A DNA stretch of 64,000 bases from positions 19,819,145 to 19,883,144 of the forward strand of contig OX387198.1 in assembly GCA_947561715.1 (NCBI GenBank), read 5' to 3'. Source of the DNA: Ascidia mentula. Taxonomy: Eukaryota > Chordata > Ascidiacea > Phlebobranchia > Ascidiidae. Positions 35,601-46,711 of this stretch are shown here, piece after piece. The notes under the pieces are model-generated. The model was not told the DNA's origin, searched no databases, and was given only the letters and a program-made list of their open reading frames with translations. The position numbers and the translations under genes are program-made. Position 1 is the stretch's first letter. Each line of letters begins with the position of its first letter.

Positions 35601-38600
35601 TTCAAATTAGATGCGTGTTGAACCATATGACTTGCAACCACCTGTTATAAATGTTCAAATTAGATGCGTGTTGAACCATATGACTTGCAACCATCCGTTA
35701 TAAATGTTCAAATTATAAACGTGTTGAGCCATATGACTTGCAACCACCTGTTACAAATGTTCAAATTAGATGCGTGTTGAACCATATGACTTGCAACCAC
35801 CTGTTACAAATGTTCAAATTAGATGCGTGTTGAACCATATGACTTGCAACCATCCGTTATAAATGTTCAAATTAGATGCGTGTTGAACCATATGACTTGC
35901 AACCATCCGTTATAAATGTTCAAATTAGATGAGTGTTGAACCATATGACTGGCAACCATCCGTTATAAATGTTCAAATTAGATGCGTGTTGAACCATATG
36001 ACTTGCAACCACCTGTTATAAATGTTCAAATTAGATGCGTGTTGAACCATATGACTTGCAACCATCCGTTATAAATGTTCAAATTAGATGCGTGTTGAAC
36101 CATATGACTTGCAACCATCCGTTATAAATGTTCAAATTATATGCGTGTTGAACCATATGACTTGCAACCACCTGTTATAAATGTTCAAATTATATGCGTG
36201 TTGAACCATATGACTTGCAACCATCCGTCATAAATGTTCAAATTATATGCGTGTTGAACCATATGACTTGCAACCATCCGTCATAAATGTTCAAATTATA
36301 TGCGTGTTGAACCATATGACTTGCAACCATCCGTTATAAATGTTCAAATTATATGCGTGTTGAACCATATGACTTGCAACCATCCGTCATAAATGTTCAA
36401 ATTATATGCGTGTTGAACCATATGACTTGCAACCATCCGTCATAAATGTTCAAATTATATGCGTGTTGAACCATATGACTTGCAACCACCTGTTATAAAT
36501 CTTTAAATTATGCCTGTTGAACCGTATGACTTGCAACCATCCGTTATAAATGTTCAAATTATATGCGTGTTGAACCATATGACTTGTAACCATCCGTTAT
36601 AAATGTTCAAATTAGATGCGTGTTGAACCATATGACTTGCAACCATCCGTTATAAATGTTCAAATTATATGCGTGTTGAACCATATGACTTGCAACCATC
36701 CGTTATAAATGTTCAAATTATATGCGTGTTGAACCGTATGACTTGTAACCATCCGTCATAAATGTTCAAATTAGATGCGTGTTGAACCATATGACTTGCA
36801 ACCATCCGTTATAAATGTTCAAATTAGATGCGTGTTGAACCATATGACTTGCAACCATCCGTTATAAATGTTCAAATTAGATGCGTGTTGAACCATATAA
36901 CTTACAACCACCTGTTATAAATGTTCAAATTAGATGCGTGTTGAACCATATGACTTGCAACCACCCGTTATAAATGTTTAAATTAGATGCGTGTTGAACA
37001 ATATGACTTGCAACCACCTGTTATAAATGTTCAAATTGGATGCGTGTTGAACCATATGACTTGCAACCACCCGTTATAAATGTTCAAATTAGATGCGTGT
37101 TGAACTATATGACTTACAACCATTCGATATAAATGTTCAAATTAGATGCGTTTTGAACCATATGACTTGCAACCATCCGTTATAAATGTTCAAATTGGAT
37201 GCGTGTTGAACCATATGACTTGCAACCACCCGTTATAAATGTTCAAATTGGATGCGTGTTGAACCATATGACTTGCAACCACCCGTTATAAATGTTCAAA
37301 TTGGATGCGTGTTGAACCATATGACTTGCAACCACCCGTTATAAACGTTCAAATTAGATGCGTGTTGAACCACATGACTTGCAACCATCCGTTATAAATG
37401 TTCAAATTAGATGCTTGTTGAACCACATGACTTGCAACCACCTGTTATAAATGTTCAAATTAGATGCTTGTTGAACCATATGACTTGCAACCATCCGTTA
37501 TAAATGTTCAAATTATATACGTGTTGAGCCATATGACTTGCAACCACCTGTTACAAATGTTCAAATTAGATGCGTGTTGAACCATATGACTTGCAACCAC
37601 CTGTTACAAATGTTCAAATTGGATGCGTGTTGAACCATATTACTTGCAACCATCCGTTATAAATGTTCAAATTAGATGCGTGTTGAACCATATGACTTGC
37701 AACCACCCGTTATAAATGTTCAAATTGGATGCGTGTTGAACCATATGACTTGCAACCACCCGTTATAAATGTTCAAATTAGATGCGTGTTGAACCATATG
37801 ACTTGCAACCATTCAATATAAATGTTCAAATTAGATGCGTGTTGAACCATATGACTTGCAACCATCCGTTATAAATGTTCAAATTGGATGCGTGTTGAAC
37901 CATGTGACTTGCAACCACCCGTTATAAATGTTCAAATTGGATGCGTGTTGAACCATATGACTTGCAACCACCCGTTATAAATGTTCAAATTAGATGCGTG
38001 TTGAACCATATTACTTGCAACCCTCCGTTATAAATGTTCAAATTAGATGCGTGTTGAACCATATGACTTGCAACCACCTGTTATAAATGTTCAAATTAGA
38101 TGCGTGTTGAACCATATGACTTGCAACCATCCGTTATAAATGTTCAAATTATATACGTGTTGAGCCATATGACTTGCAACCACCTGTTACAAATGTTCAA
38201 ATTAGATGCGTGTTGAACCATATGACTTGCAACCACCTGTTACAAATGTTCAAATTAGATGCGTGTTGATCCATATGACTTGCAACAACCTGTTACAAAT
38301 GTTCAAATTAGATGCGTTTTGAACCATATGACTTGCAACCACCTGTTACAAATGTTCAAATTAGATGCGTGTTGAACCATATGACTTGCAACCACCCGTT
38401 ATAAATGTTCAAATTATATACGTGTTGAGCCATATGACTTGCAACCACCTGTTACAAATGTTCAAATTAGATGCTTGTTGAACCATATGACTTGCAACAA
38501 CCTGTTACAAATGTTCAAATTAGATGCGTGTTGAACCATATGACTTGCAACCATCCGTTATAAATGTTCAAATTATATACGTGTTGAGCCATATGACTTG

Positions 38601-39276
38601 TAACCACCTGTTACAAATGTTCAAATTAGATGCGTGTTGAACCATATGACTTGCAACGGATTGGACGATTGTGGAGATGCCAGTGATGAATGCGGTTGCC
38701 GGGATTCATTTCATTGTAACAACGGCCGTTGTATTCAAAACGTTTTTGTTGGTAAGAACAATGTTATTGAAAACACTCGGTCATGGCCTGAGAAGGGGCG
38801 AATTTTTAATACCCGTCATATAATTGACCTGTGACACAATACCTATAATCTGATGTACAAGCGATAAATTCAACTTCATGCTTATTTTGTTCTCTCTTTT
38901 TTCGGCACTTTCATAACAAAATAATCGCTGTGCAGGAAATGACGTTGACGATTGCGGGGATAATAGTGACGAAATACAACATACCACTAAATCTATCCCC
39001 CAAACCGCCTCACACATAACGTCATCACCCAATAAACAACGGCAATCTACACTTTATAAGATGCAAGACACGACGAGAGCCGATACGACCTTGAATGTGA
39101 AAGAAGGTCAAAACTTTCAAACAACTCATTTGTCTACAACTTCTAAATACCAGGGAACTCCCCAAGACCAAAAATCGCCTTTCCAAACCACGTCATCTTC
39201 CAGTGTCCCTGACAACGATTCGTGCTTTATTTTCACATTTGTTGTTTCCATGTTTGTCGCCGTATCACAAATATGA
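29634..39276 (+). CDS. Secreted/GPI-anchored protein with seven LDLa modules
   Basis: Eight exons, 1215 nt and 404 residues: 29634-29691, 30782-30903, 30970-31142, 31229-31331, 31385-31485, 31830-32024, 38630-38751 and 38936-39276; all phases match. Exon 1 encodes a hydrophobic signal peptide (IVWLLVVCF). Seven LDL-receptor class A modules follow, with the acidic calcium-binding S-D-E signature: [45 protein letters not shown] and CGDNSDE. Then comes a Ser/Thr/Gln-rich stalk of about 90 residues, probably O-glycosylated. The end, [18 protein letters not shown], is hydrophobic with no cytoplasmic tail, which suits a GPI-anchor signal. LDLa modules bind ligands at the cell surface; the ligand is unknown. 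Modules 2, 3, 5 and 7 lack cysteines. Intron 6 is filled by a 6.6-kb minisatellite. Confidence 0.85.
30537..30770 (+). repeat. Tandem repeat of about 28 bp, ACGTCACATACGTCACGTGA type
   Basis: Just before exon 2 of the LDLa gene. Irregular units built from CAGTGTTACGTC, CATACGTC and ACGTGATCA, giving a dense cluster of ACGT cores and CACGTG E-boxes. It may be regulatory or only a repeat. Confidence 0.8.
31623..31850 (+). repeat. 47-bp repeat, five units including exon 6 start
   Basis: GCATTC-type cores occur at 31646, 31691, 31738, 31785 and 31832, spaced 45, 47, 47 and 47 bp. The last is exon 6 itself (attgtttag|ATGCATTCACAT). Upstream units keep acceptor-like sequence (tttttcag|AGGCATTT and atgttcag|ATTCATTC), with more divergence than in the big arrays. 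Confidence 0.8.
32036..38657 (+). repeat. Giant 53-bp minisatellite, about 124 units
   Basis: It fills intron 6 of the LDLa gene from about 12 nt after the donor (32025) to the exon 7 junction. Unit: GTGTTGAACCATATGACTTG, CAACCATCCGTTATAAATGT, TCAAATTAGATGC. Three junction variants exist: ATTAGATG, ATTATATG and ATTGGATG. Only ATTAG keeps the AG used by the real acceptor at 38628-38629. The first 28 nt of exon 7 are the last unit. Blocks repeat at 1484 bp, exactly 28 units. Confidence 0.97.
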
Positions 39277-40031
39277 CAATTTCTCTGACGCTTGATGGCG
39301 CTGTACATAACCGATTTTTGTGCTCGACCCTGGAAATTAAACTGGCGGGCGGGTGTTTGGCAGCATTTGTCAAGCGCCCGATCGGGTTTCGTGACCAGAA
39401 TATCCTGTCTCACCTCACGGTTGTTCGTTGAATTTCAGTGAAGCCCGGCTTGGTTAAACGTGGGAGTACGGCGGTACCGCATAGTCACCTCACAGTATGT
39501 TAGTTGAATTTCAGTGAAGCCCGGCTTGGTTAAACGTGGGAATACGGCGGTATCGCGTATTCACCTCACAGTATGTTAGTTGAATTTCAGTGAAGCCCGG
39601 CTTGGTTAAACGTGGGAGTACGGCGGTATCGCGTAGTCACCTCACAGTATGTTAGTTGAATTTCAGTGAAGCCCGGCTTGGTTAAACGTGGGAATACGGC
39701 GGTATCGCGTACGGGTGTGAGTTGAATCCCGGTATGGTCTCGAGCCAATTAAATATCCAATCTTTTATCGCGATTCACAAACCGATGAAAGTGTCGTCAT
39801 AAATCATAAGACTGGTCGAGAAAGAACGGGATTATGACGTCACGCAGAGTTGAAGAATGTGGATAATCCTGATTGATTCCGCATGACCTAGTAGCGCTGG
39901 AAAATGAAAAATATTGATTGATTTTTTATCGGGTTTGAAGACAATGGGTTTTAGAACTAGTTGATTGTCCACTCGCGAATCTGGCATTATTTCATTCGAA
40001 CTCATTCGCGACGGCAACTCAAGAAAACAGC
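39277..40031. other. Intergenic, LDLa gene to CRALBP gene
   Basis: Contains the SINE-like repeat. The remainder (39736-40031) should hold the CRALBP promoter; no clear core element is seen. Confidence 0.45.
39336..39735 (+). repeat. tRNA-derived SINE-like element with internal 76-bp repeats
   Basis: The head GGCGGGTGTTTGGCAGCATT plus GTCAAGCGC resembles a polymerase III A box and matches 60666-60700. A 76-bp unit starting GAATTTCAGTGAAGCCCGG begins at 39430, 39506, 39582 and 39658, four exact-period copies. The tail GAGTTGAATCCCGG resembles a B box. It lies just after the LDLa gene stop. Confidence 0.6.
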
Positions 40032-43000
40032 ATGGCATCTGTGGTAAGTTTTGTGTTTATTCTAAGAGTTTGATGCTTTAGTTGTTTTATTTGTGTTTTT
40101 ATACCTAATCTCATTTTATTAAAATAATTGGAATTATTCCAGGAGTCGGCGAACTTACGAATATTTAGTTTTTCTACATTTCATACTGCACAAGTTCTTG
40201 ACAAACGTTAAAGAAGATTCGTACGATCTCGATGTTTCGTTTCTCATACTCATAAAATGTTTATGTTCCGTGAATTCAAACAGGCTGGATCCTTCAGAAA
40301 ACTCTCAATTTCTGAACAATCAACTTTGTCATCCAATGACTACGGCCCAGTGGTGGGAAATACCCAACCATTGTCACGTCATACAGTCAGAAAGGTTGGA
40401 CATAAACATCTTCTTTATTCACACTGGTTCAGCCATAGAATTAATGAATTTCTTTTTAGGCGGAGAAAGAATTGAACGAATCAACTACCATAAAAACTGA
40501 AGAAGTTAAAAATCTCAGAAAGTTGATTAACGGGAGGTGAGAATTCTCGACTGTTTGTAGGCTGTGTTATTTATGTGATGTCACAATAAAATCTTATCAT
40601 AAACGAACTTCACAATGAGACCATTGTGTGTCTTTGTGGATATTTTACTTTGAAAAAATAGCACAAGAACTCACATTTGTATGAATAAATTAATTCGTAT
40701 GAATAAATTAATTTGTATCAATAAATTATTTGTATGAATAAATCAATTTGTGTTAATCAATTAATTAGCATGAATAAATTAATTTGTATTAATAAATTAT
40801 TTGTGTAAATAAATAATTGTTTGAATAAATAAATTTGTATGAAGAAATTAATTTGTATTAAAAAATCTGTAGCTACCTTATGGTTTTAGTCGCGTTTCTG
40901 CATTGATTTCTTGTGTTTTTAATTTCTTACGGTTTCGAACATTTGGCAGTTCGACTTCAGATGACGACGTTAAAGTATGCAAAGCTGTGCAGGAAACTTT
41001 TACGTCTCAACCTGATTCAACTCTGCAGAAGTTTTTGAGAGCTCGAAAGTTTGATTCAGATCGCGCTTATCAACTAATGAAAGGTGAAAAATATCTATTT
41101 GGTGGCATTTTAAAAAATCTGCCTAACATAACAGATTTCCACGTTTAAACTACAGGTTACGTGAGATACAGAATAAATTACCCGCAAGTATTTACTGACG
41201 TCACAACCAATGAAGTTCGCCACTGGGTGGAGAAAGGTCAACCAGGTGTCCTACCGTCACGTGATTCAAAAGTAAGTCATATATGAACCCTATATGACGT
41301 AAAAAGAGGGCATTGTCAGCAAAGGTATTTGTGGGCTGCAGATGTATTAGGTATCATCAGTGCAGTTTATGACATTGTCAGGCAAATTGCCACACAGACA
41401 CATTTCCACTTTATTGAGACTTTGCAAACTTGCAGAGTTTTTAGACCTATTGATTGTTTGTTCTTTATTTTGAAAGTGGAAAACTTGTTTACAGGGCCGC
41501 GCAATTATGTTTTTCCGATTCGACAACTGGGACCCTGACGAATATCCATTCACACAGGTCTGTTACGTCATCAATAGATTTGGAATATTGTTGATTATTT
41601 GGAATCTTATTTTTAAATTCAATTATTAGGATTTGTATAAAATTTGTTTTTTTCATTCACAACAATTATTTTTGTTTTACAACAATTTATTTATCGTTGA
41701 AAATGAATCTTTTCACTGGAAATTCCTGACCCAACACTGGAGGTTTATTCTCACAGGCGGTAAAGTCCCTCGTCATGGTATTGGAGAAACTTCTAGAAAG
41801 TGAAGAAACCCAAATCAATGGCATTTGTCTGGTTGAGGATTTTAGCGGTTACACCTTGTCCCAAGTTGCCGCTGTTGGTGTCAACGAATACAAACAGATG
41901 ATTGACATGCTTCAGGTATGTTAGGTCACAATACGAAAAGGAAAATTGTATTGTGAAAAAGTGTTTTTGAAAACATATAATAATAGCTTGAGATATTAAA
42001 GACCTAATATTGCAAGGTAGGTAATCTACAGCGTTAAGTTATGTTACCTTTTAGCACATTTGGAAAGATAAAATGATTTAAATATAACGTACTGGATTAA
42101 TAAATTACTGTAAAGTTTTGTTGTTGAATCACAGGTAACAACTAAACATTGATTGTTGCAGGGTTCTTTCCCATGTCGGTTTAAAGGTGTTTACTGCATA
42201 AGACAACCGTGGTTCTTTTCCAAGGCATTCAACTTAATCAAACCTCTACTCAAAGCAAAATTATTTGATCGGGTAATTAACATGAATCTGGTGCAATTGT
42301 CGTATTCACTCGGTCCACACCGCTTCGGCAAACCGTAATTGACAGCGAACCGGTTGTTGACAACCGTATGAGTACGTCTATGTTTCACTTCGCTATGGCA
42401 TGATGCTAGTGAGAGAACCGTATTCCCACGGTTACTATGGCATGGTGCTAGTGAGAAAACTGTATTCCCACGGTTGCTATGGCATAATGCTAGTGAGAGA
42501 ACTGTATTCCCACGGTTGCTATGGCATGATGCTTGTGAGAGAACTGTATTCCCACGGTTGCTATGGCATGATGCTAGTGAGAGAACTGGATGCTAAAATA
42601 TTTAAATTCCACCACTGGCCTGATAGTGTAGTAAATTCTGTGCAACAGAAAAGCCAAAGCTATAATATGCTGACCATTATGAGCAAACGATTCATAAACT
42701 GCTGTGCTCATCACCAGTGCTGTGAACTAAGCTTCGGGTTTTTGCTTTGCTGTGATTAACTCCAAGTTTTGATTCTGTGATTTTTTTTTAGATATACGTG
42801 CACGGCGAAGATCTTGATTCATTCTTCAACGAATTTCCATCCAGCTTTCTTCCTGTGGATTTGGGTGGAACTGGACCAGCTTATGATGGAAAAGCAGCAG
42901 CCGAAATGTTATTTGGGCCGGTAAGTCCACACTCACTTATAAATAAACAGCCGAAGTAATGGCTGCACACTAACATTCTCCCAAAAGTTTCTGTATTCAT

Positions 43001-43204
43001 TTGTTTGTTGTATTTATTTGATATGCATCACTGCTTGCGCGGTGAAATACTCTGGTTATTACATCAGCGTTCGATGATAATTGTATTTGTCGAAAACTGT
43101 AACTTTTAATTTTAAACTACTTAATTTTAAACTAGTTAACTTGGGCAACTGAGCAATGTTTAAAGCTAATTGTTTTACAGGAATCCGAGGACACACCTTT
43201 GTGA
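40032..43204 (+). CDS. RLBP1: Cellular retinaldehyde-binding protein-like (CRAL-TRIO)
   Basis: Nine exons, 825 nt and 274 residues: 40032-40043, 40460-40536, 40950-41083, 41156-41271, 41495-41557, 41757-41915, 42162-42272, 42792-42920 and 43181-43204; all phases match. The start exon is only 12 nt (MASV). The CRAL-TRIO N-terminal helix block is FLRARKFDSDRAYQLMKGY (about 56-74). The lipid-binding domain runs from GRAIMFFRFDNWDPDEY (about 114-130), through NGICLVEDFSGYT and IRQPWFFSKAFNLIKPLLKA, to FLPVDLGGTGPAYDGKAAA and MLFGP. The order and the C-terminal L-G-G-T-x-x-x-Y-D-G-K-A block match RLBP1, which carries 11-cis retinoids in photoreceptor support cells. Clavesin and alpha-TTP are relatives; CRALBP fits best. 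It is shorter at the N-terminus than human (317). Intron 7 carries a hAT-like repeat. Confidence 0.92.
40680..40870 (+). repeat. AT-rich tandem repeat (TGTATGAATAAATTAATT type)
   Basis: In CRALBP intron 2, about ten irregular units of 15-20 bp. Confidence 0.75.
41320..41450. repeat. Dispersed intronic repeat
   Basis: The ATCATCAGTGCAGTT and TTCCACTTT blocks in CRALBP intron 4 recur at about 52430-52540 in transcobalamin intron 2 (TCATCAGTGCAGCT, CTTCCACTTTGTGG). Probably an old transposon family. Confidence 0.45.
42290..42618. mobile_element. hAT-like MITE with internal 42-bp repeats
   Basis: In CRALBP intron 7. It shares AACCGGTTGTTGACAA and neighbouring blocks with 22540-22650, and ends TTCCACCACTGG, an inverted hAT-like CCAGTGGTGG terminus. 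Confidence 0.5.
42391..42590 (+). repeat. 42-bp tandem repeat, about 5 copies
   Basis: Unit GCTATGGCATGATGCTAGTG plus AGAGAACTGTATTCCCACGGTT, within the hAT-like element. Confidence 0.9.
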
Positions 43205-43271
43205 AACATCAATATTTTTTGTTGTAAATATTTCGTTGTTGTTTAGATGTTATCATAATGTGTATGATCAA

Positions 43272-43277
43272 AATAAA
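43272..43277 (+). terminator. CRALBP poly(A) signal AATAAA
   Basis: 68 nt after the stop codon. Confidence 0.7.
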
Positions 43278-43299
43278 TAACTTAGTGGGTCCTCAGTTC

Positions 43300-44030
43300 A
43301 TCACATAGATTCTCTGCCCTCCTTGAGGCCGCATCTCACAATTAATCCTAAAAATTGAGTTTTAGAAGGCATTTGTGTGCACCTGGTTACAGTTTCTCTT
43401 GTACAAACAGCCCTGGGGGGCCCTAAAAACAGTTACAAGACATCTAATTCTCAATGAATTGTGTAGAGGAGGGTTGGTGGCTTCACTCAATGGCAAATGG
43501 AGGGTACTTTCTGTGATTCATTTCTTCACAAAACAAACCTACACTTTTTTCTGTTTTTTCTTGCCAAAATAATGGGCAACAGAAGATAAAAATGCCCCCG
43601 GGGGAGCAGTTAAAGTAGTTATCTCGAGTATAATTTTGACCAGAATTCCTAGACAAGGGTCGGGACTAACAGAAAATTACAAATTGACCATACGTTCTGT
43701 GATTCATTTTTCCACAAAATGTACCTCAATATTTGGGTAGTTTTTCAGCTACATGTTCAACAGCACCCTGTGTCAATTTACTGCCTGATAATAACCCTGA
43801 AAACCATAGTAAAACTGCCCCAAACACGCTGAAAATCGCACTGATAACAGCCTGTTCATCTGCGCTCATTCAACCAAAACACTGGCGCCCATGCATGACC
43901 CATTGCATTGTTACACATAATTTTACTCTGTTACGCAGGAGGTCGTGAAGGGCATTTCCCAACCAAGAAAGTCTTTCCATAGAAATACAGAGATACGGCC
44001 TTGAGTTAATGTTGAGTTTTGGGGGCAGTT
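43300..44030. mobile_element. Dispersed repeat family, copy B (inverted)
   Basis: Shares GCGCCCATGCA plus CCATTGCATTGTTAC with the reverse complement of about 20270-20310, and TTTCTGTGATTCATTT (also at 49545-49562). No coding capacity. Confidence 0.6.
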
Positions 44031-46196
44031 TAGCTCTTTCCACTCCGAGCGTCTATATAGAGACGATTTCGCCCATGCCGTAGAATTCGAGCTTCTATAT
44101 ATAGACCGTAAATAAAATCGTCATTGCGACGCGATCGTAAGCCTTGGCCGCGCAAAAAATACATTTAGTTTAATGCACTAGGATGGAAAAACAGTTCCTT
44201 GCGTCAACAAAAGTCTACAATAATGTTTTGATGAAATTTGATCAATATGTATAACGCTAATTTTTTAGCAAATTTTTGGCCTTTTTTGCACTGCTCTCAC
44301 ATATTTCGGTTGCAATACGACCAGCAACGCGCTGTTAAAAAGAAAATAGAATCGGTGCTGTAAGTACAGAGATCGCTTGAACATTCGGCATAAATATTAC
44401 GAGCGTATTAAATGTCTACTGTGACGTCATAAAGCCTGCGAAGCAAATACAAGATGATGGTCGTTGTGGCAGAAAAGGAATGAGTCGGATAGATATTTTT
44501 GTCCTGTAATTAATCAGCTTGCACATGAATCAAGAAAACCTTGTGCTGTTCAACAACAGAAGGCAGTTTTACCAAAACAGATCCAAAATACATTAAGAGG
44601 TTAAATATGGCAAGTGGGGGTATTTCTGAGACCGAACGACAAGAAAATGTTGTTACACGGGGTCCCAGTATCAGACCCAAATACCTTTTTTGTTTACAAT
44701 GTATATGGGTAACGGGAAGAAACCGCATGTGGGACAAGGTCGCAGCTGGAGGCAGTTTTGATGAGAACTTTTTTCCGTGTCCATCATTTGGGGGAGTTTT
44801 TTGTTTGACAGGGACACTTTATCTTAAAGTGCATATGACACGTAAAAATAAAACATGTTAATAATCAAACTAAGAAATGTTCATAACTTTAGAACATTTT
44901 TGGCGAAAAAAGTAGCTTGATACGATGACTGGTTTCTGAGATACAGCTGATCAAAGTCGCACTTTTGCCGCTGCGAACGAGATCGTGCGAAAGCGAGATA
45001 TTGTTGTGTGACGTCATAGAAGGCGCTTCGGTCGTGCGCGAGTGCTGGCAGCAAGCCTTATGCGTAGGAATGGAAAACATTGTAAAACTGGTTTAAGCAC
45101 AATATTGCATTAAACAGGGGAAAAAGGTGAACAAGTGCAATAAACGGATTTTGATGTTAATTTAAGCTGAAGACAGATGGCCGCTATTATGTCTTATTAA
45201 GTTTTGTAATAATAAAACAGTTACTGGGACAGGGTGTTCTTGTTGTTACAGCATTTATGATCGCTAACGTGATACATGAACTTTTGAAAACACGACAGAG
45301 ACAAACCGTTACTTTAGCATTGTCGTTTTGTCCACTCACAGTTATGTCGTTTCTGCTATACCCTATGGTCTTTCGTTAATTAGGGACAAATAAGCCTTTG
45401 ATTCCTGACGTCACAATGACAAATTTTGTGTGATGCAAAACCCTGTCCTGACCATTAAGGTTACGTAATCTGTGGATTCTCCTATGTTTGAAACTATTCG
45501 ATATCTGCAAAAATGGCGCCTTCTCCTATCTAAACAATGCATTTTTTCGACGCAAGCGCCTAATGTGACAACTTTTCTCCTTAGCGCAAAAGGTTTACGA
45601 TATTTGGTCGCCGTTACTTTTCGTGCAGTTTTCTACATTTTTTAGTTGACGTAGAACCGTGAAACTTTGGATATATGTTTGTTGTAGATGTACCTTTAGT
45701 TTTACGCAAAGTTGCCATGGCCATGTCATATGCACTTTAAATAATGCTCCAGAGACTTATCCACATGGTATTTACGAACACACTGCCTTTTCTAACAATA
45801 TTGCCTGTCACGTGACTTTCAGTTCATACGGTAACGCTTTCGCCTTTCTGACCTTTCGATTCCATTCTATTCGATTCTATTCGATTCGATCAATAAACTA
45901 TAACTGGAGTTATTCAGCCTGCCTGTATCTCAGCCGAGAGCACAGGTGAACAGACAATTCCGTGGCAATTAGCCGGCAGGTCAACCGACCTTCATTTGAG
46001 ACTCATTGCGCTAGCATCATCGAGACAAATTGTCAGGGAAGCCGAGAACCCTGCAACTGGTATGTACAGTTACTAACCAATAAAAACGGTCTTGTACGAC
46101 ATAAGAATGTGCATTGTTGAAGTGAAAGACAATTATCGATTGTTTATGCGTTAATGTTACGTGATAAATTGAACTCACGACTCTTTGTTGATAGTT

Positions 46197-46248
46197 GTGC
46201 GTGTGCGTGTGCGTGTGCGTGTGCGTGTGCGTGTGCGTGTGCGTGTGC
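46197..46248 (+). repeat. (GTGTGC)n microsatellite
   Basis: About 8 hexamer copies. Confidence 0.95.
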
Positions 46249-46683
46249 TTTGACGATGTTGCAGCGTACAAATAGAATTCCCTGTTGCTGCTTTGCTGAA
46301 TCTAAAGTCTGCTTGCGTGTTCTTACTGTATAGGTTACTTAGTTCGACTTCGTGGCAGACTTGTTTATTATATTGAAAGGCACGATTGCAATACCAGGTG
46401 GCTTAAGTTTAATTTGTTTCAAGCGCGTTTAACACGTGACTGAATTGCAGCGAATTTACTATTAAAAGAACGTGCGATCGTATCAGCGCGAATGGCAAAC
46501 CGAGAGAGAGACTGAGAGACTGCGAGAGGGAACGATTATTAGGAGGGCGTTTTATAACAAAAAAGACAGGAAAAACGTGGTTGTCCAGCAGGATGCCAGA
46601 AAGCTTGTGGGAGCTCCTACAGGAGAGCTTAACACCGTTTGCAGTCTTTGGTCCGTATGTGTTCCAAATGTGTGAAGAATTAA

Positions 46684-46711
46684 GTAGGGAAACATGCGTG
46701 TTGCTACAATG
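46684..46711 (+). repeat. 28-nt sequence shared with the 5S array edge
   Basis: Identical to 6199-6226 (begins GTAGGGAAACATGCG, ends GCTACAATG). Confidence 0.85.

Noticed and set aside
32036-38657. Possible CRISPR or satellite centromere
   Set aside because: Units are contiguous with no spacers, the host is an animal, and the array lies within an intron of a gene whose exons fit on both sides.
44541-44861. 106-residue frame MCCSTTEGSF...
   Set aside because: No domain, no upstream exon, and it lies in a repeat-rich tract.
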